In this document: positions 43,501-57,489 of the stretch, in pieces
How positions within the stretch are numbered: the first letter of the stretch is position 1
Layout: every line of letters starts with the position of its first letter
NCBI GenBank assembly: GCA_026168455.1
Contig: CM047431.1
Coordinates: 61,276,910-61,340,909 of the forward strand
DNA length: 64,000 nt
Reading direction: 5' to 3'
Source: Theocolax elegans
Lineage: Eukaryota; Arthropoda; Insecta; Hymenoptera; Cerocephalidae
The notes under the pieces: generated by a model
The model's database searches: none
What the model saw: the letters and a program-made list of their open reading frames with translations, nothing else
Told to the model about the DNA's origin: nothing
Position numbers and translations under genes: made by a program

Positions 43501-44429
43501 TTAGTGGAAATATTTTAAATATGCCTGCAGAAAAAGAAAATCAGTTTGTTCCACTGTGACTCTTCTACAATCGAGCGGAATCTTCTTTTTGTAAATAATG
43601 AGATATAGTACTAGTCAAAAGATCAACATTCTACAATCAATCAAATTCCTCTTGGTTATAAAGGAATCGCATTGGACCAACCGGATTTTCTTCTTGAGGC
43701 GTATTCAATAAAAACTCCGCTTATAGATAAAAAATCTATTTTTTCAGTGTACCCAATTCCTGATCAGTATCCAATTATTCATCATTTTGTTAATAAAGAA
43801 AATAACAATAAATAATTATAAGTATAAAACATTCGAGCAAGGTTATACAGTAAAAGATTAAGTAAAAAGTACGTATGTATTAATTAAATATAATTTATTT
43901 AGTATTTATACTTTTTAGGCACGATCGTTACATGATCTTTACACGTATATATGGATGTGTGTATGTAAGAAATCCTGTGACCAAAATAACTCTGGTAATT
44001 TTTAATTGATTGAGCTGAAATTTACAGGGTATATTTAGTTATAACTATAGAAGTTTGTGGTCCAATTTTCAGCTACACTGCTCATAAATTGTTGAAGATT
44101 TCGTATAAAATTGGTTTATCCACTCGTAGAATAAAAATAATAAGTAGCTTTTTTAAATGAAAATAATAGGGTGAAAATAATATTTTAATATTTTAACTAT
44201 TACCAAGTCATGAAGGTATAATATAATTTAGTAAACTTCTGAATTAAGTATGCACATTCAAGTTCATGACTAGATCAATTATTTACTTAAACAAAACTTA
44301 TTGCAAAAAAGTTTTATACACTTGTGACATCTAAATACTGCTCAAGATAAACATCTTTCTCTTCTTCTAGTCCATATTCATATAATTCGTATAAAAATAA
44401 GAATAATAAGTACTCAGCTTTAATTTCAA
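40557..44429 (+). repeat. Tandem duplication I, copy 2 (blocks P2-Q2)
   Basis: 3,873 bp, matching 36671-40556 throughout. Differences are mainly one-base indels in homopolymers or dinucleotide tracts plus a few substitutions (for example at 42511, compare 38631). Confidence 0.92.
43474..43749. mobile_element. Tc1/mariner-type MITE in block Q2
   Basis: Second copy of the MITE at 39599-39875, carried along by the duplication, with the same TA flanks. Confidence 0.85.
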
Positions 44430-47380
44430 TCAGATGGATCATCAGGTAGTGGATAAAATGAGAAATTTTTATGTATGAGTGAATTGAAGGAAATTTGTAT
44501 ATATTATATGTTCACTCTTCTTCAAATCATATATTCCTCACACATAAATACATCACCATTGTGAAAAATATAATACTATAAATAAGTATAGTAAATTTTG
44601 AAAAATTTAGTTAATTTATACTAAATTTAAAAAATTTATTTTTATATTAAATTTTAAATATTGTAGTCGTTTATCTTTTAAAATATTTAACGATTGTGTC
44701 TGGAATGTAAAAGCGTATAGCTTTTACATATTTCGGCCCTCTACTTTTATATCCATAGATGTGAAATCAAAAATTGGATTCAGCTGATTTGAAATTAGGT
44801 ATAGTTATACGGTTGACACGTTTCCGTTTATGCACATAAGGATTGTACACAAATTTTTGTTACACGTTACTTCAATTTATTAATATTATACACTGTACAA
44901 TTTATTTTCTGCACAATGATTTTTTAAATAATTTTATAATTTATTATGCACCATATATTAATTAAGTGTTTTATCCTACACACATAATACGGTTTCGGTT
45001 GAATTTTTTCCGTATCAAATTGCATCAATTATTATTGATACAATTAAATCTGAGATATAATTTCCAAAAAAAAATATACAATGAACAGTTAATAACTTCT
45101 CTGATAGAAATGTCAATTTTGGAACTAGGCAGTCAAAGTTGATAGTGAATGACCCTATATGATGAAACGCTTTGTGAACCATTTCCTTAGAATTTAATGG
45201 AGTAACCATAACCTCAATACATTCAAATAATATTTCCAGCTTTCTGCGAGCAGTAAAATAAATATTCAGATAGCACTTTGCAACTGATTAGCGTCCTATT
45301 TCCAGTATTTACAAAAATAAATATGCGATTGTATTGCATTTTTTAAACGTTTTTAATACTATATTTATATAGCAGAACGATAGATTAAAACTTAATTATA
45401 TATGTCGACAAGTGAAAAGTAAATTTGTATCTTTTCCAATAAACGCGACTATTCTAAATTTCTTGGAGTGAAAAACGATTCCTTTCGACAATCACACGTC
45501 AGATTATTACATTTCATTCTGATCATTATCTCAAACATAATATCAATTTTGCTTTCCGAATAAAAAAACTCCTCTATTCGAATCAAATGTACACTCTTAA
45601 AAATGTAATGATTCAGTTTTCACGGTAGTTTTTAGTGGTGTTCACTCTAACGAATTTATAGAGTATTTAATGGAAGGAAAACCGTTTCATCCTGACACTA
45701 AAAAACGAGCGAGTATTTATTACACTCAATCTATTAAAATAATCTATTTATTACTTATTAAATGCAAACGATTTCTAATAGAATTATTGTGTAGTGATTT
45801 AAGTTATTTATTAATACACAAAGTGTACTGTTTCTAATTTTTAATGAAAATATTTAAATTTATTGATTTGCAACGTATTTCATAGGAATTACTTCATCTA
45901 ATAGTCTGAAAAATTTTAACAAGAACAATAGGACATAATTATAATCCACTTGTAGTGAACAGAATTACAAAAATAATTAAAATATTTATTTAAAATATAA
46001 TTGATGTTTTTTTATATAACTCTGCTAGAAATATTAACGGATTATAACCATTTGTTAGCTAAATTGATATAATTAAAACGCCATATAGTCTGTTATTCTT
46101 TCGTTATAAAAGATAAAAATTAATTATTTTTTACTTAAACATATATGTTGTAATATTAATAATTATTGAATATATGAACATATATAATCAAAGAATATTT
46201 TTAATGCTCTTAAATGTTGATATTGACTAAAAATACTTCCATTTCATTAACATATTTATTGTTAAATTACTATACCAGGGAATTACCAAAATTCACAATA
46301 ATTTTGCAAAATAATTTGTTTTTTGTAGCATTTTTAAATATTAGTTTCTTGAAATAGATTATAATCATGTTTAAATGTTATAGTTAAAATTAGAGCATTT
46401 TGATAAAGTGATATTTGAGACATCCTGCATAAATTAAAACACTAAACGTCAATGTCGATGCAATATGTATAAAATTTGTAATGTTTTTAGAGATTACATA
46501 ATAATTATTAATTATTTACAATAAATTATTTTTTAATTTTTACCTACACTTCTCCCTTGACCTCATATATATATGTAACAAAAACGTATAGAATATCTAT
46601 AATCAAAGAAGATCGGTTGATAATGAAAATATATACAAACTTTGTATATATTTTGTCAATTGTACTATCAACATTTTTTAAGCGTATCATTATACACTGT
46701 TACGAAAATAATATATATATATATTTTCGCCACCTGGTTAAAATTCAATATCACATTTAAATTGACGAAGCGTAAACGTCGTTATAACACATTTCGTTGG
46801 CGTTACATTTTCTCGCGCGCCAATACGTAATAATTAAAACTAATATACCCGCACATTGACATTACCGAACGGAAGTGATTTTTATTGCCTAAAAGTTTTC
46901 GAGCGAAAATCACGCGTTTTTCGAGTGCCGCCCGGTTTTACGCACCCTCGAAAGCACGTTCGCCCGCAAAGGTATTTCACTCTTAAATAATATACATACT
47001 CACACGTGTTTCGAACTTAAATAATACGACACCGTGTAACTTATTTTTACACGTTTCCTTTTTTTTTTTATGTTCAATATTACATGCGTCTTTGATCTTG
47101 CACTTTTCGACACGTTCTCAAATTTTGACGAGTTTTTTTAATATCGTGTAATAAACCGACGAGTCGGTCGGTGCATGTTTTCATATTTTCTTTCATTCGG
47201 GGATATTCGGACGATAAATCAAATGAAAGTTTTTTTTTCGTCGAATAACACGCTAAACTTTTTATTACGGCGTTAAAGTGGTCGTGATTTTAAAATTGTT
47301 ATATCTATTTCAATGTGAAAGATACGATGTGCATTAAAATTGAATAAATAAAATGAATGGGCAAACGATTATTAAAATTG
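44430..47380 (+). repeat. Block R1 (unit of tandem duplication II)
   Basis: 2,951 bp following Q2, repeated at 49034-51995. AT-rich, no gene. A CpG-bearing part lies at 46740-47220. With Q2 it forms a 4,588-bp unit (42793-47380). Confidence 0.9.
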
Positions 47381-49033
47381 ATCAGTCGCCAAAAAAGAGA
47401 AGATGAAGAAAATGTGTGTGTTGTATATATATATATATATATATGTATAGGGAAGAATCGCGTAGCATTGTAGAAGTAGCTCTAAATCCGCGGTTCCACG
47501 ACTATCTCGAACCGAATTTCCGTTAACGACTAGGCCGCGGGCACGATAAACGCTGAAATGAAATTGTATGTATATACATATATATATATATATATATATT
47601 CGTATATCTGGTAGCGGTGAGAGTAGGGCTCGGTTACCACTTGGGTTGCAACGTTTTTTTTTCTTTTTTGTTCATTTTTCTTTCTCCTTCTTTCTATCCG
47701 ATAACGCGGCTGGCTGATGCGCACACCACCTCCGTTTGAATGTAATTAACGGGCTTAATCCGACACGGCGATCTCTAGTCGTCGACAACATGTGCACCAA
47801 GCACTTTTCATACTTCGGTATATCCACGTGCTCTCGATTCTGCGTGTTCTCGTTTCGTTATCGAGCTCTCTCTCTCTCTCTCTCCCCTCTCTCTTTCTCT
47901 CCGTCTCTTTCTCTTTCTTTCTCTTGGTATGCGCACGACTCGACCCGTTCCTTTCATATTTCCGCGTGGATGAGAAATTAGTGGTCAGGGGAACAAGTAA
48001 TTATTGTCAGTATTTAAATTGTTGTACACTCGCAACTCATTGTTTTAATGCATGCAGATATACCGTATCATACACTGAAAAAAAATAGATTTTTTATGTT
48101 TTAGTGGAAATATTTTTAAATATGCCTGCAGAAAAAGAAAATCAGTTTGTTCCACTGTGACTCTTCTACAATCGAGCGGAATCTTCTTTTTGTAAATAAT
48201 GAGATATAGTACTAGTCAAAAAGATCAACATTCTACAATCAATCAAATTCCTCTTGGTTATAAAGGAATCGCATTGGACCAACCGGATTTTCTTCTTGAG
48301 GCGTATTCAATAAAAACTCCGCTTATAGATAAAAAATCTATTTTTTCAGTGTACCCAATTCCTGATCAGTATCCAATTATTCATCATTTTGTTAATAAAG
48401 AAAATAACAATAAATAATTATAAGTATAAAAACATTCGAGCAAGGTTATACAGTAAAAGATTAAGTAAAAAGTACGTATGTATTAATTAAATATAATTTA
48501 TTTAGTATTTATACTTTTTAGGCACGATCGTTACATGATCTTTACACGTATATATGGATGTGTGTATGTAAGAAATCCTGTGACCAAAATAACTCTGGTA
48601 ATTTTTAATTGATTGAGCTGAAATTTACAGGGTATATTTAGTTATAACTATAGAAGTTTGTGGTCCAATTTTCAGCTACACTGCTCATAAATTGTTGAAG
48701 ATTTCGTATAAAATTGGTTTATCCACTCGTAGAATAAAAATAATAAGTAGCTTTTTTAAATGAAAATAATAGGGTGAAAATAATATTTTAATATTTTAAC
48801 TATTACCAAGTCATGAAGGTATAATATAATTTAGTAAACTTCTGAATTAAGTATGCACATTCAAGTTCATGACTAGATCAATTATTTACTTAAACAAAAC
48901 TTATTGCAAAAAAGTTTTATACACTTGTGACATCTAAATACTGCTCAAGATAAACATCTTTCTCTTCTTCTAGTCCATATTCATATAATTCGTATAAAAA
49001 ATAAGAATAATAAGTACTCAGCTTTAATTTCAA
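47381..49033 (+). repeat. Block Q3
   Basis: Third copy of Q, entered at ATCAGTCGCC after R1. At the junction both parents read AAAAT, one base, then G. The first 150 bp show extra indels relative to Q1/Q2. Confidence 0.9.
48073..48351. mobile_element. Tc1/mariner-type MITE in block Q3
   Basis: Third copy of the MITE, with TA on both sides. Confidence 0.85.
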
Positions 49034-51995
49034 TCAGATGGATCATCAGGTAGTGGATAAAATGAGAAATTTTTATGTATGAGTGAATTGAAGGAAATTT
49101 GTATATATTATATGTTCACTCTTCTTCAAATCATATATTCCTCACACATAAATACATCACCATTGTGAAAAATATAATACTATAAATAAGTATAGTAAAT
49201 TTTGAAAAATTTAGTTAATTTATACTAAATTTAAAAAATTTATTTTTATATTAAATTTTAAATATTGTAGTCGTTTATCTTTTAAAATATTTAACGATTG
49301 TGTCTGGAATGTAAAAGCGTATAGCTTTTACATATTTCGGCCCTCTACTTTTATATCCATAGATGTGAAATCAAAATTGGATTCAGCTGATTTGAAATTA
49401 GGTATAGTTATACGGTTGACACGTTTCCGTTTATGCACATAAGGATTGTACACAAATTTTTGTTACACGTTACTTCAATTTATTAATATTATACACTGTA
49501 CAATTTATTTTCTGCACAATGATTTTTTAAATAATTTTATAATTTATTATGCACCATATATTAATTAAGTGTTTTATCCTACACACATAATACGGTTTCG
49601 GTTGAATTTTTTCCGTATCAAATTGCATCAATTATTATTGATACAATTAAATCTGAGATATAATTTCCAAAAAAAAATATACAATGAACAGTTAATAACT
49701 TCTCTGATAGAAATGTCAATTTTGGAACTAGGCAGTCAAAGTTGATAGTGAATGACCCTATATGATGAAACGCTTTGTGAACCATTTCCTTAGAATTTAA
49801 TGGAGTAACCATAACCTCAATACATTCAAATAATATTTCCAGCTTTCTGCGAGCAGTAAAATAAATATTCAGATAGCACTTTGCAACTGATTAGCGTCCT
49901 ATTTCCAGTATTTACAAAAATAAATATGCGATTGTATTGCATTTTTTAAACCGTTTTTAATACTATATTTATATAGCAGAACGATAGATTAAAACTTAAT
50001 TATATATGTCGACAAGTGAAAAGTAAATTTGTATCTTTTCCAATAAACGCGACTATTCTAAATTTCTTGGAGTGAAAAACGATTCCTTTCGACAATCACA
50101 CGTCAGATTATTACATTTCATTCTGATCATTATCTCAAACATAATATCAATTTTGCTTTCCGAATAAAAAAACTCCTCTATTCGAATCAAATGTACACTC
50201 TTAAAAATGTAATGATTCAGTTTTCACGGTAGTTTTTAGTGGTGTTCACTCTAACGAATTTATAGAGTATTTAATGGAAGGAAAACCGTTTCATCCTGAC
50301 ACTAAAAAACGAGCGAGTATTTATTACACTCAATCTATTAAAATAATCTATTTATTACTTATTAAATGCAAACGATTTCTAATAGAATTATTGTGTAGTG
50401 ATTTAAGTTATTTATTAATACACAAAGTGTACTGTTTCTAATTTTTAATGAAAATATTTAAATTTATTGATTTGCAACGTATTTCATAGGAATTACTTCA
50501 TCTAATAGTCTGAAAAATTTTAACAAGAACAATAGGACATAATTATAATCCACTTGTAGTGAACAGAATTACAAAAAATAATTAAAATATTTATTTAAAA
50601 TATAATTGATGTTTTTTTATATAACTCTGCTAGAAATATTAACGGATTATAACCATTTGTTAGCTAAATTGATATAATTAAAACGCCATATAGTCTGTTA
50701 TTCTTTCGTTATAAAAGATAAAAATTAATTATTTTTTTACTTAAACATATATGTTGTAATATTAATAATTATTGAATATATGAACATATATAATCAAAGA
50801 ATATTTTTAATGCTCTTTAAATGTTGATATTGACTAAAAATACTTCCATTTCATTAACATATTTATTGTTAAATTACTATACCAGGGAATTACCAAAATT
50901 CACAATAATTTTGCAAAATAATTTGTTTTTTGTAGCATTTTTAAATATTAGTTTCTTGAAATAGATTATAATCATGTTTAAATGTTATAGTTAAAATTAG
51001 AGCATTTTGATAAAGTGATATTTGAGACATCCTGCATAAATTAAAACACTAAACGTCAATGTCGATGCAATATGTATAAAATTTGTAATGTTTTTAGAGA
51101 TTACATAATAATTATTAATTATTTACAATAAATTATTTTTTAATTTTTACCTACACTTCTCCCTTGACCTCATATATATATGTAACAAAAACGTATAGAA
51201 TATCTATAATCAAAGAATATCGGTTGATAATGAAAATATATACAAACTTTTGTATATATTTTGTCAATTGTACTATCAACATTTTTTAAGCGTATCATTA
51301 TACACTGTTACGAAAATAATATATATATATATATTTTCGCCACCTGGTTAAAATTCAATATCACATTTAAAATTGACGAAGCGTAAACGTCGTTATAACA
51401 CATTTCGTTGGCGTTACATTTTCTCGCGCGCCAATACGTAATAATTAAAACTAATATACCCGCACATTGACATTACCGAACGGAAGTGATTTTTATTGCC
51501 TAAAAGTTTTCGAGCGAAAATCACGCGTTTTTCGAGTGCCGCACGGTTTTACGCACCCTCGAAAGCACGTTCGCCCGCAAAAGGTATTTCACTCTTAAAT
51601 ATATATACATACTCACACGTGTTTCGAACTTAAATAATACGACACCGTGTAAACTTATTTTTACACGTTTCCTTTTTTTTTTATTTCAATATTACATGCG
51701 TCTTTGATCTTGCACTTTTCGACACGTTCTCAAATTTTGACGAGTTTTTTTAATATCGTGTAATAAACCGACGAGTCGGTCGGTGCATTGTTTTCATATT
51801 TTCTTTCATTCGGGGATTATTCGGACGATAAATCAAATGAAAGTTTTTTTTTCGTCGAATAACACGCTAAACTTTTTATTACGGCGTTAAAGTGGTCGTG
51901 ATTTTAAAATTGTTATATCTATTTCAATGTGAAAGATACGATGTGCATTAAAATTGAAATAAATAAAATGAATGGGCAAACGATTATTAAAATTG
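49034..51995 (+). repeat. Block R2
   Basis: Copy of R1, 2,962 bp. It continues past the R1 breakpoint into sequence (TCAATGATAAAAATG) not seen after R1, so R2 keeps the original right-hand neighbour. Confidence 0.9.
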
Positions 51996-52137
51996 TCAAT
52001 GATAAAAATGAACCGAGAAAAAGCTAGGATTAGTTTTATAATACTGATGTTCATGGTGATTCGACGTTATATTGGCTATCAAATTTTTTTTCTACATTTT
52101 TCGGAAAATCAATGAACAAATTAAGTTAAATATTCTT

Positions 52138-54295
52138 CTTAAACTTTGTAAAATTTCATTTCTTTTTTAATTTTTGAATAAAAATTAATTTGTATGTCTT
52201 CAAGACATTATTCTGAATGCTTTGTTGATATTTTTTATAAGCATAAAAACAGAAATAGAAAATAATCTTTCATTATTAAATATTAAATTAAAAAAAATAT
52301 ATTAAACAAACATGTAGAAGTATATGTAAATAATATTAAAAAATAGTAAAGTATTAACTAAAACATGAATATTATACAATTAATCGTCCGGTATTACATT
52401 CTACAGTGAGAATAATAATATATTTATTTGTAAAAATATTTGTTTGAAGCTGAGAAATATTAAATAAGTTCGAAAAAAATTTTAATTAAATGAACGATCC
52501 CGTATTTGTAACTGCATAATACATTTTTTAGTTGCGAACAAATATTTTTTTGACTGCATTTAAAATGAATATTTTACTCGAATATGTATATTTAAATTTT
52601 AAAAGTAGTATTGATTGAATGTACTGAAAAAGTACAGATATTACATTAGGTGATAGTCGCAAAATGTAATACAAGATCTGCAAATAATCTAAACGTATAA
52701 GATACTTGTTTTTTTCGGAAGTGAATGATCACCAAGAACGTTGTGTATAATATTACATTGAATAAAAAAAGATCGAATTGTGACAAATTGAAAAATAAAT
52801 AGGGTAAAATCGATCGAAAGAAAGAGAAGGTGCAGTATGTATATATAGGTGGAAAAATTATATACGTAAGTGGCGCTCGCGCGATCAAAATTGATCGATC
52901 CGTCACACGGACAATCCCATTATCGTGTACAGTCGAGCCTCGAGTCTCTCATTCGAGTGTCGTGCCACACACATACGTATACATACGTATATATATAGAT
53001 GTGCACACGAATACAACTAAGCGCGAGTAGAGTATACATCAGGGTGGTGGGGGAGTCGGACTAACTAAGAATCAAGCGAGAGAGGCTGAACTCACTGCGA
53101 CTAGCGCGCGCGCTTATAAATCGCGAGGATGCTCGCGCGCGCGAACTGCTCCACCGCGTTCGAATTCTCCCGCGCCTCGAGCTTATAACGGAGACTTCGC
53201 GGTAGGTCCCGGGCTTCCGGGTCGTTTCTTACCATACATCTTTTTTTATTCTCTTTGCACTCGACTAGTGGATGCCGTTGTTCTCCAGTGCTTTTGGTTT
53301 TTTTTGTTTTCAACTTGGCTGTGAAGTGACGCCCTTACTTCCTTCCTTATATCCGCCTCTCGATTCATGTGAGTATATATATCATATCCACAAAAAAAAA
53401 TATTAACTTTTTTTTTATTTAGTTATACGATAGTCGAATATCGGATATAACGTGACAGGATAAGAATTATTATATTTCATTTGTGCATCTTAAAATATTT
53501 CCTATCACCTTGTGTTAGACGGTGTCTCGGGTTGCCGGTTTCTTATCACTATATACAGTCTACAGTATTAGGTAGCGCGATGCTAAATCAACCTTTTTTT
53601 ACACACGGATAGAAAAATATCTTGTGCTAAAATCCTCGACGGAATAGTAGAATATCGTAAAATATAACAGAAATGCAGGGTAATTAAACGTAAATTAGAC
53701 GTATGGCGTTGCGTATCGAAGAAAAATCTTTGAACTCATCAATTCAGTTAAATATATTCGAATAATCATAAAGAAATATTAACTTTTAACTAAGAAATAT
53801 TCAGGAGCTGTCTAATACGATCTTAATAAATATTTATTAAATTAAAACAAAGATATATTATTACGTACATTCGATTAAATATTTTATTCAATTCACTAAT
53901 GTTTTTTTATATATACTAAATTCAATTCAATCTCTGCCATCGTGAGATAATTTGTTTGAAAAAAAATGTGATATATACATATACATACGTAATGTTGTGT
54001 GGAAAAAAAACGTATTTCATCCAAAAGTGAGAATGACGAACGTCAAAGTGACAAGAACGATATAGTTTAAAAGTCTGGGTGAACGAGCATTCCTTAACGG
54101 AAAGTAGAACAATAGACTATTTAACCGAATAATCATTTATATTACCGATCTGCATTCTTTGGTATAATCAAATTAATTGTTAATTGTTAATAAATTACAA
54201 ATACGCACGGTCAATCGTTGTAATTCAATTAGTATTATCCGTTAATTATCCGTTAATTGTATCCCTTTCGATTCACGGCGAGATAATATACACGT
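52138..54295 (+). repeat. Block S1
   Basis: About 2.16 kb, repeated at 57490-59643 (S2). Contains the CpG-rich candidate promoter at 52860-53375. Confidence 0.9.
52860..53375 (+). promoter_or_regulatory. Candidate promoter and untranslated first exon (S1)
   Basis: A CpG-rich island in AT-rich DNA. A TATA-box-like TTATAAAT at 53114-53121 lies between two GCGCGC-rich arms that could form a hairpin. About 250 bp further, GTGAGT at 53369-53374 resembles a splice donor and is followed at once by AT-rich, intron-like sequence. No long plus-strand frame exists, so this would be a 5' untranslated exon. The minus-strand frame at 53101-53313 is open but has no recognisable domain. All functional statements are inference from composition and short motifs. 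Confidence 0.3.
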
Positions 54296-55532
54296 GTATA
54301 TATATATATACATCGATGTACATAGTGTCAATTAACGTTATCCTTTTTTATTTTCCTGTGAAAACTAACCGTTTCAACGGTATTTCTCATATTTTTTCGT
54401 TAACGATACCTTTTTTTATTTCCCCCCCCTCTCTCTCTCTCTCGAGCTGACTTTTTTTCGTGCGGTAAATATACATACACACACAAAAATATCGCAACAG
54501 TATATTCTTTATCAAATCATGTTTTTCTTTAACGCTGCATATGGTACGCGTAAAATATGGAAAAGTATATAACCATCATTTTTTGAATATTCGAACGCGC
54601 ATCGGAACGAAAGATTATTAAACAAATAATTGCGAAAAAAAACAGAAATGATTGTTTGACGCGTATATGTATCAAAACAATATTTTTTTAGAACTATCGA
54701 TTTTTTAGAAAACATTTACGTTAGAAATTGATTTACATTTATTTATACGTGTACCTGCATATATATAGAGGTCTGATTACTATACAAGAAAACTTCGAAT
54801 TAACCGATACTATTTTAACGTTTAATTATAGCAAAGAGTACTCGCTCCGCTCGGGACTTTTTTTTTAATCACAAAGTGTTATAATTGATACATAGATATT
54901 ATAGCTTATATATTTTTCTTACACTATAAGGAGATATTTACAGAAATTGTAACACTTTGATTATAATATTTAATATAATATGAATAAATATATACCTACA
55001 TTTATTTTTTAGTGCGTGTGATTGTCCGTGTTTTCAATGTAATGATAAATAATTTTAACTCTTCAATTTGCTCGTTTGGTAAATATACAACTTTGTAATC
55101 ATTTTTATACGTTGCGGTAAAAATTAATATACTTTTATTATTGATATCGAATACTGTAAAAATCTAATAATTACTAGAAAATTATAACAAAATTTGATAT
55201 AAAAAATTTGTAATTTGGACTATTAGGGCACTTAACATTTATCACTAAACTATAATAATTTTATGGATCAGTAATTTTTATATTACTAAAGACATTTAAT
55301 AAATATTTTGTTCTGTGAGGATATTTAAAAATTTATTTGAAAAATCAATTAAAATATAGCATAGAATATTAAATTGATATATATGTATATATACAGGAAA
55401 TTTTTGATAAATTAATAGTTGCGGAATGCGAGTTATTCAGTTATTACTAAGTTTTTATGACAGTAGTGAAAAATGAATATCTGTCTTCTATTTAAAAGCA
55501 CGAGATCTTTCTTATTATCATTAAAAATTATT
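54296..55532 (+). repeat. Block T1
   Basis: About 1.24 kb, present three times (also 56247-57489 and 59644-60884). AT-rich with a (CT)n tract; the minus-strand open frames are low-complexity. Confidence 0.9.
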
Positions 55533-56246
55533 TTAAGTAAACTTTTTTGTTTATATATATATACACGTGAAGGATTTCTCAGTGTTGACAAAGGTAAAAT
55601 TTATGTAACACGGTAATTCGTCGAAAAGATATTTTTAACGTAAATATGATAACGAAGACAGCTCGTATCCCGAGATAAAAAATTACGCGAGCTAAAAATA
55701 TAATTATGATTTTCAATAATTAAACCATGGTAAAAAGTGTATTTATGGAAATGTATTATAATACATTATAAATTATATCATAATATTATTATAATCATGA
55801 TATAATCTGATGTTTATTACAACAACATAATAATTTCTATAGTGTAATTCTGAAATATAGGGAATGAAAAGTTAATACTAAAATTAGTAAAAGGAAAAAG
55901 TGCACAAAATGAATATATATAATAAGAAGAATGCATACGATTGATTGCACCAGATGCGAAATTATTACATTTCACGCGAATACGTACGTTATTAATAATC
56001 CGATGATCCTTACGTTAGACAATTGCAAACTCATCCGTTTGATATACGAAGAAGAGAAAAAGAAAAAAACCATTGTAAATAGATCGAGTTAAATTATTAT
56101 CATGTAAGGAAACGTTAAATAATTCATCGCGACAATCCCATAACGATTTTACAAATTGATTAAACAGAAGAATGAATGTTACGTAAGAGAATGCGTATTA
56201 CGATCGAGGAATTGAAAAAAGAACCCGAAGAAACAAAGCGTAGATG
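55533..56246 (+). repeat. Block U1
   Basis: About 0.71 kb, repeated at 60885-61613. Ends in a (TA)n tract, within which the sequence switches to T2. Confidence 0.9.
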
Positions 56247-57489
56247 TATATATATATATACATCGATGTACATAGTGTCAAATTAACGTTATCCTTTTTT
56301 ATTTTCCTGTGAAAACTAACCGTTTCAACGGTATTTCTCATATTTTTTCGTTAACGATACCTTTTTTTATTTCCCCCCTCTCTCTCTCTCTCGAGCTGAC
56401 TTTTTTTCGTGCGGTAAATATACATACACACACAAAAATATCGCAACAGTATATTCTTTATTCAAATCATGTTTTTCTTTAACGCTGCATATGTACGCGT
56501 AAAATATGGAAAAGTATATAACCATCATTTTTTGAATATTCGAACGCGCATCGGAACGAAAGATTATTAAACAAATAATTGCGAAAAAAAACAGAAATGA
56601 TTGTTTGACGCGTATATGTATCAAAACAATATTTTTTTAGAACTATCGATTTTTTAGAAAACATTTACGTTAGAAATTGATTTACATTTATTTATACGTG
56701 TACCTGCATATATAGAGGTCTGATTACTATACAAGAAAACTTCGAATTAACCGATACTATTTTAACGTTTAATTATAGCAAAGAGTACTCGCTCCGCTCG
56801 GGACTTTTTTTTTAATCACAAAGTGTTATAATTGATACATAGATATTATAGCTTATATATTTTTCTTACACTATAAGGAGATATTTACAGAAATTGTAAC
56901 ACTTTGATTATAATATTTTAATATAATATGAATTAAATATATACCTACATTTATTTTTTAGTGCGTGTGATTGTCCGTGTTTTCAATGTAATGATAAATA
57001 ATTTTAACTCTTCAATTTGCTCGTTTGGTAAATATACAACTTTGTAATCATTTTTATACGTTGCGGTAAAAATTAATATACTTTTATTATTGATATCGAA
57101 TACTGTAAAAATCTAATAATTACTAGAAAATTATAACAAAATTTGATATAAAAAATTTGTAATTTGGACTATTAGGGCACTTAACATTTATCACTAAACT
57201 ATAATAATTTTATGGATCAGTAATTTTTATATTACTAAAGACTATGGTACATTTAATAAAATATTTTGTTCTGTGAGGATATTTAAAAATTTATTTGAAA
57301 ATCAATTAAAATATAGCATAGAATATTAAATTGATATATATGTATATATACAGGAAATTTTTGATAAATTAATAGTTGCGGAATGCGAGTTATTCAGTTA
57401 TTACTAAGTTTTTATGACAGTAGTGAAAAATGAATATCTGTCTTCTATTTAAAAGCACGAGATCTTTCTTATTATCATTAAAAATTATT
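56247..57489 (+). repeat. Block T2
   Basis: Second copy of T, entered within a (TA)n tract and left at TTATT/CTTAAAC into S2. Contains a small local insertion relative to T1 and T3 near 57242 (TATGGTAC). Confidence 0.9.

Noticed and set aside
53101..53313. 70-aa minus-strand frame, repeated at 58448-58660
   Set aside because: Identity reflects the block S duplication. Composition is that of the CpG island and no domain is recognisable.
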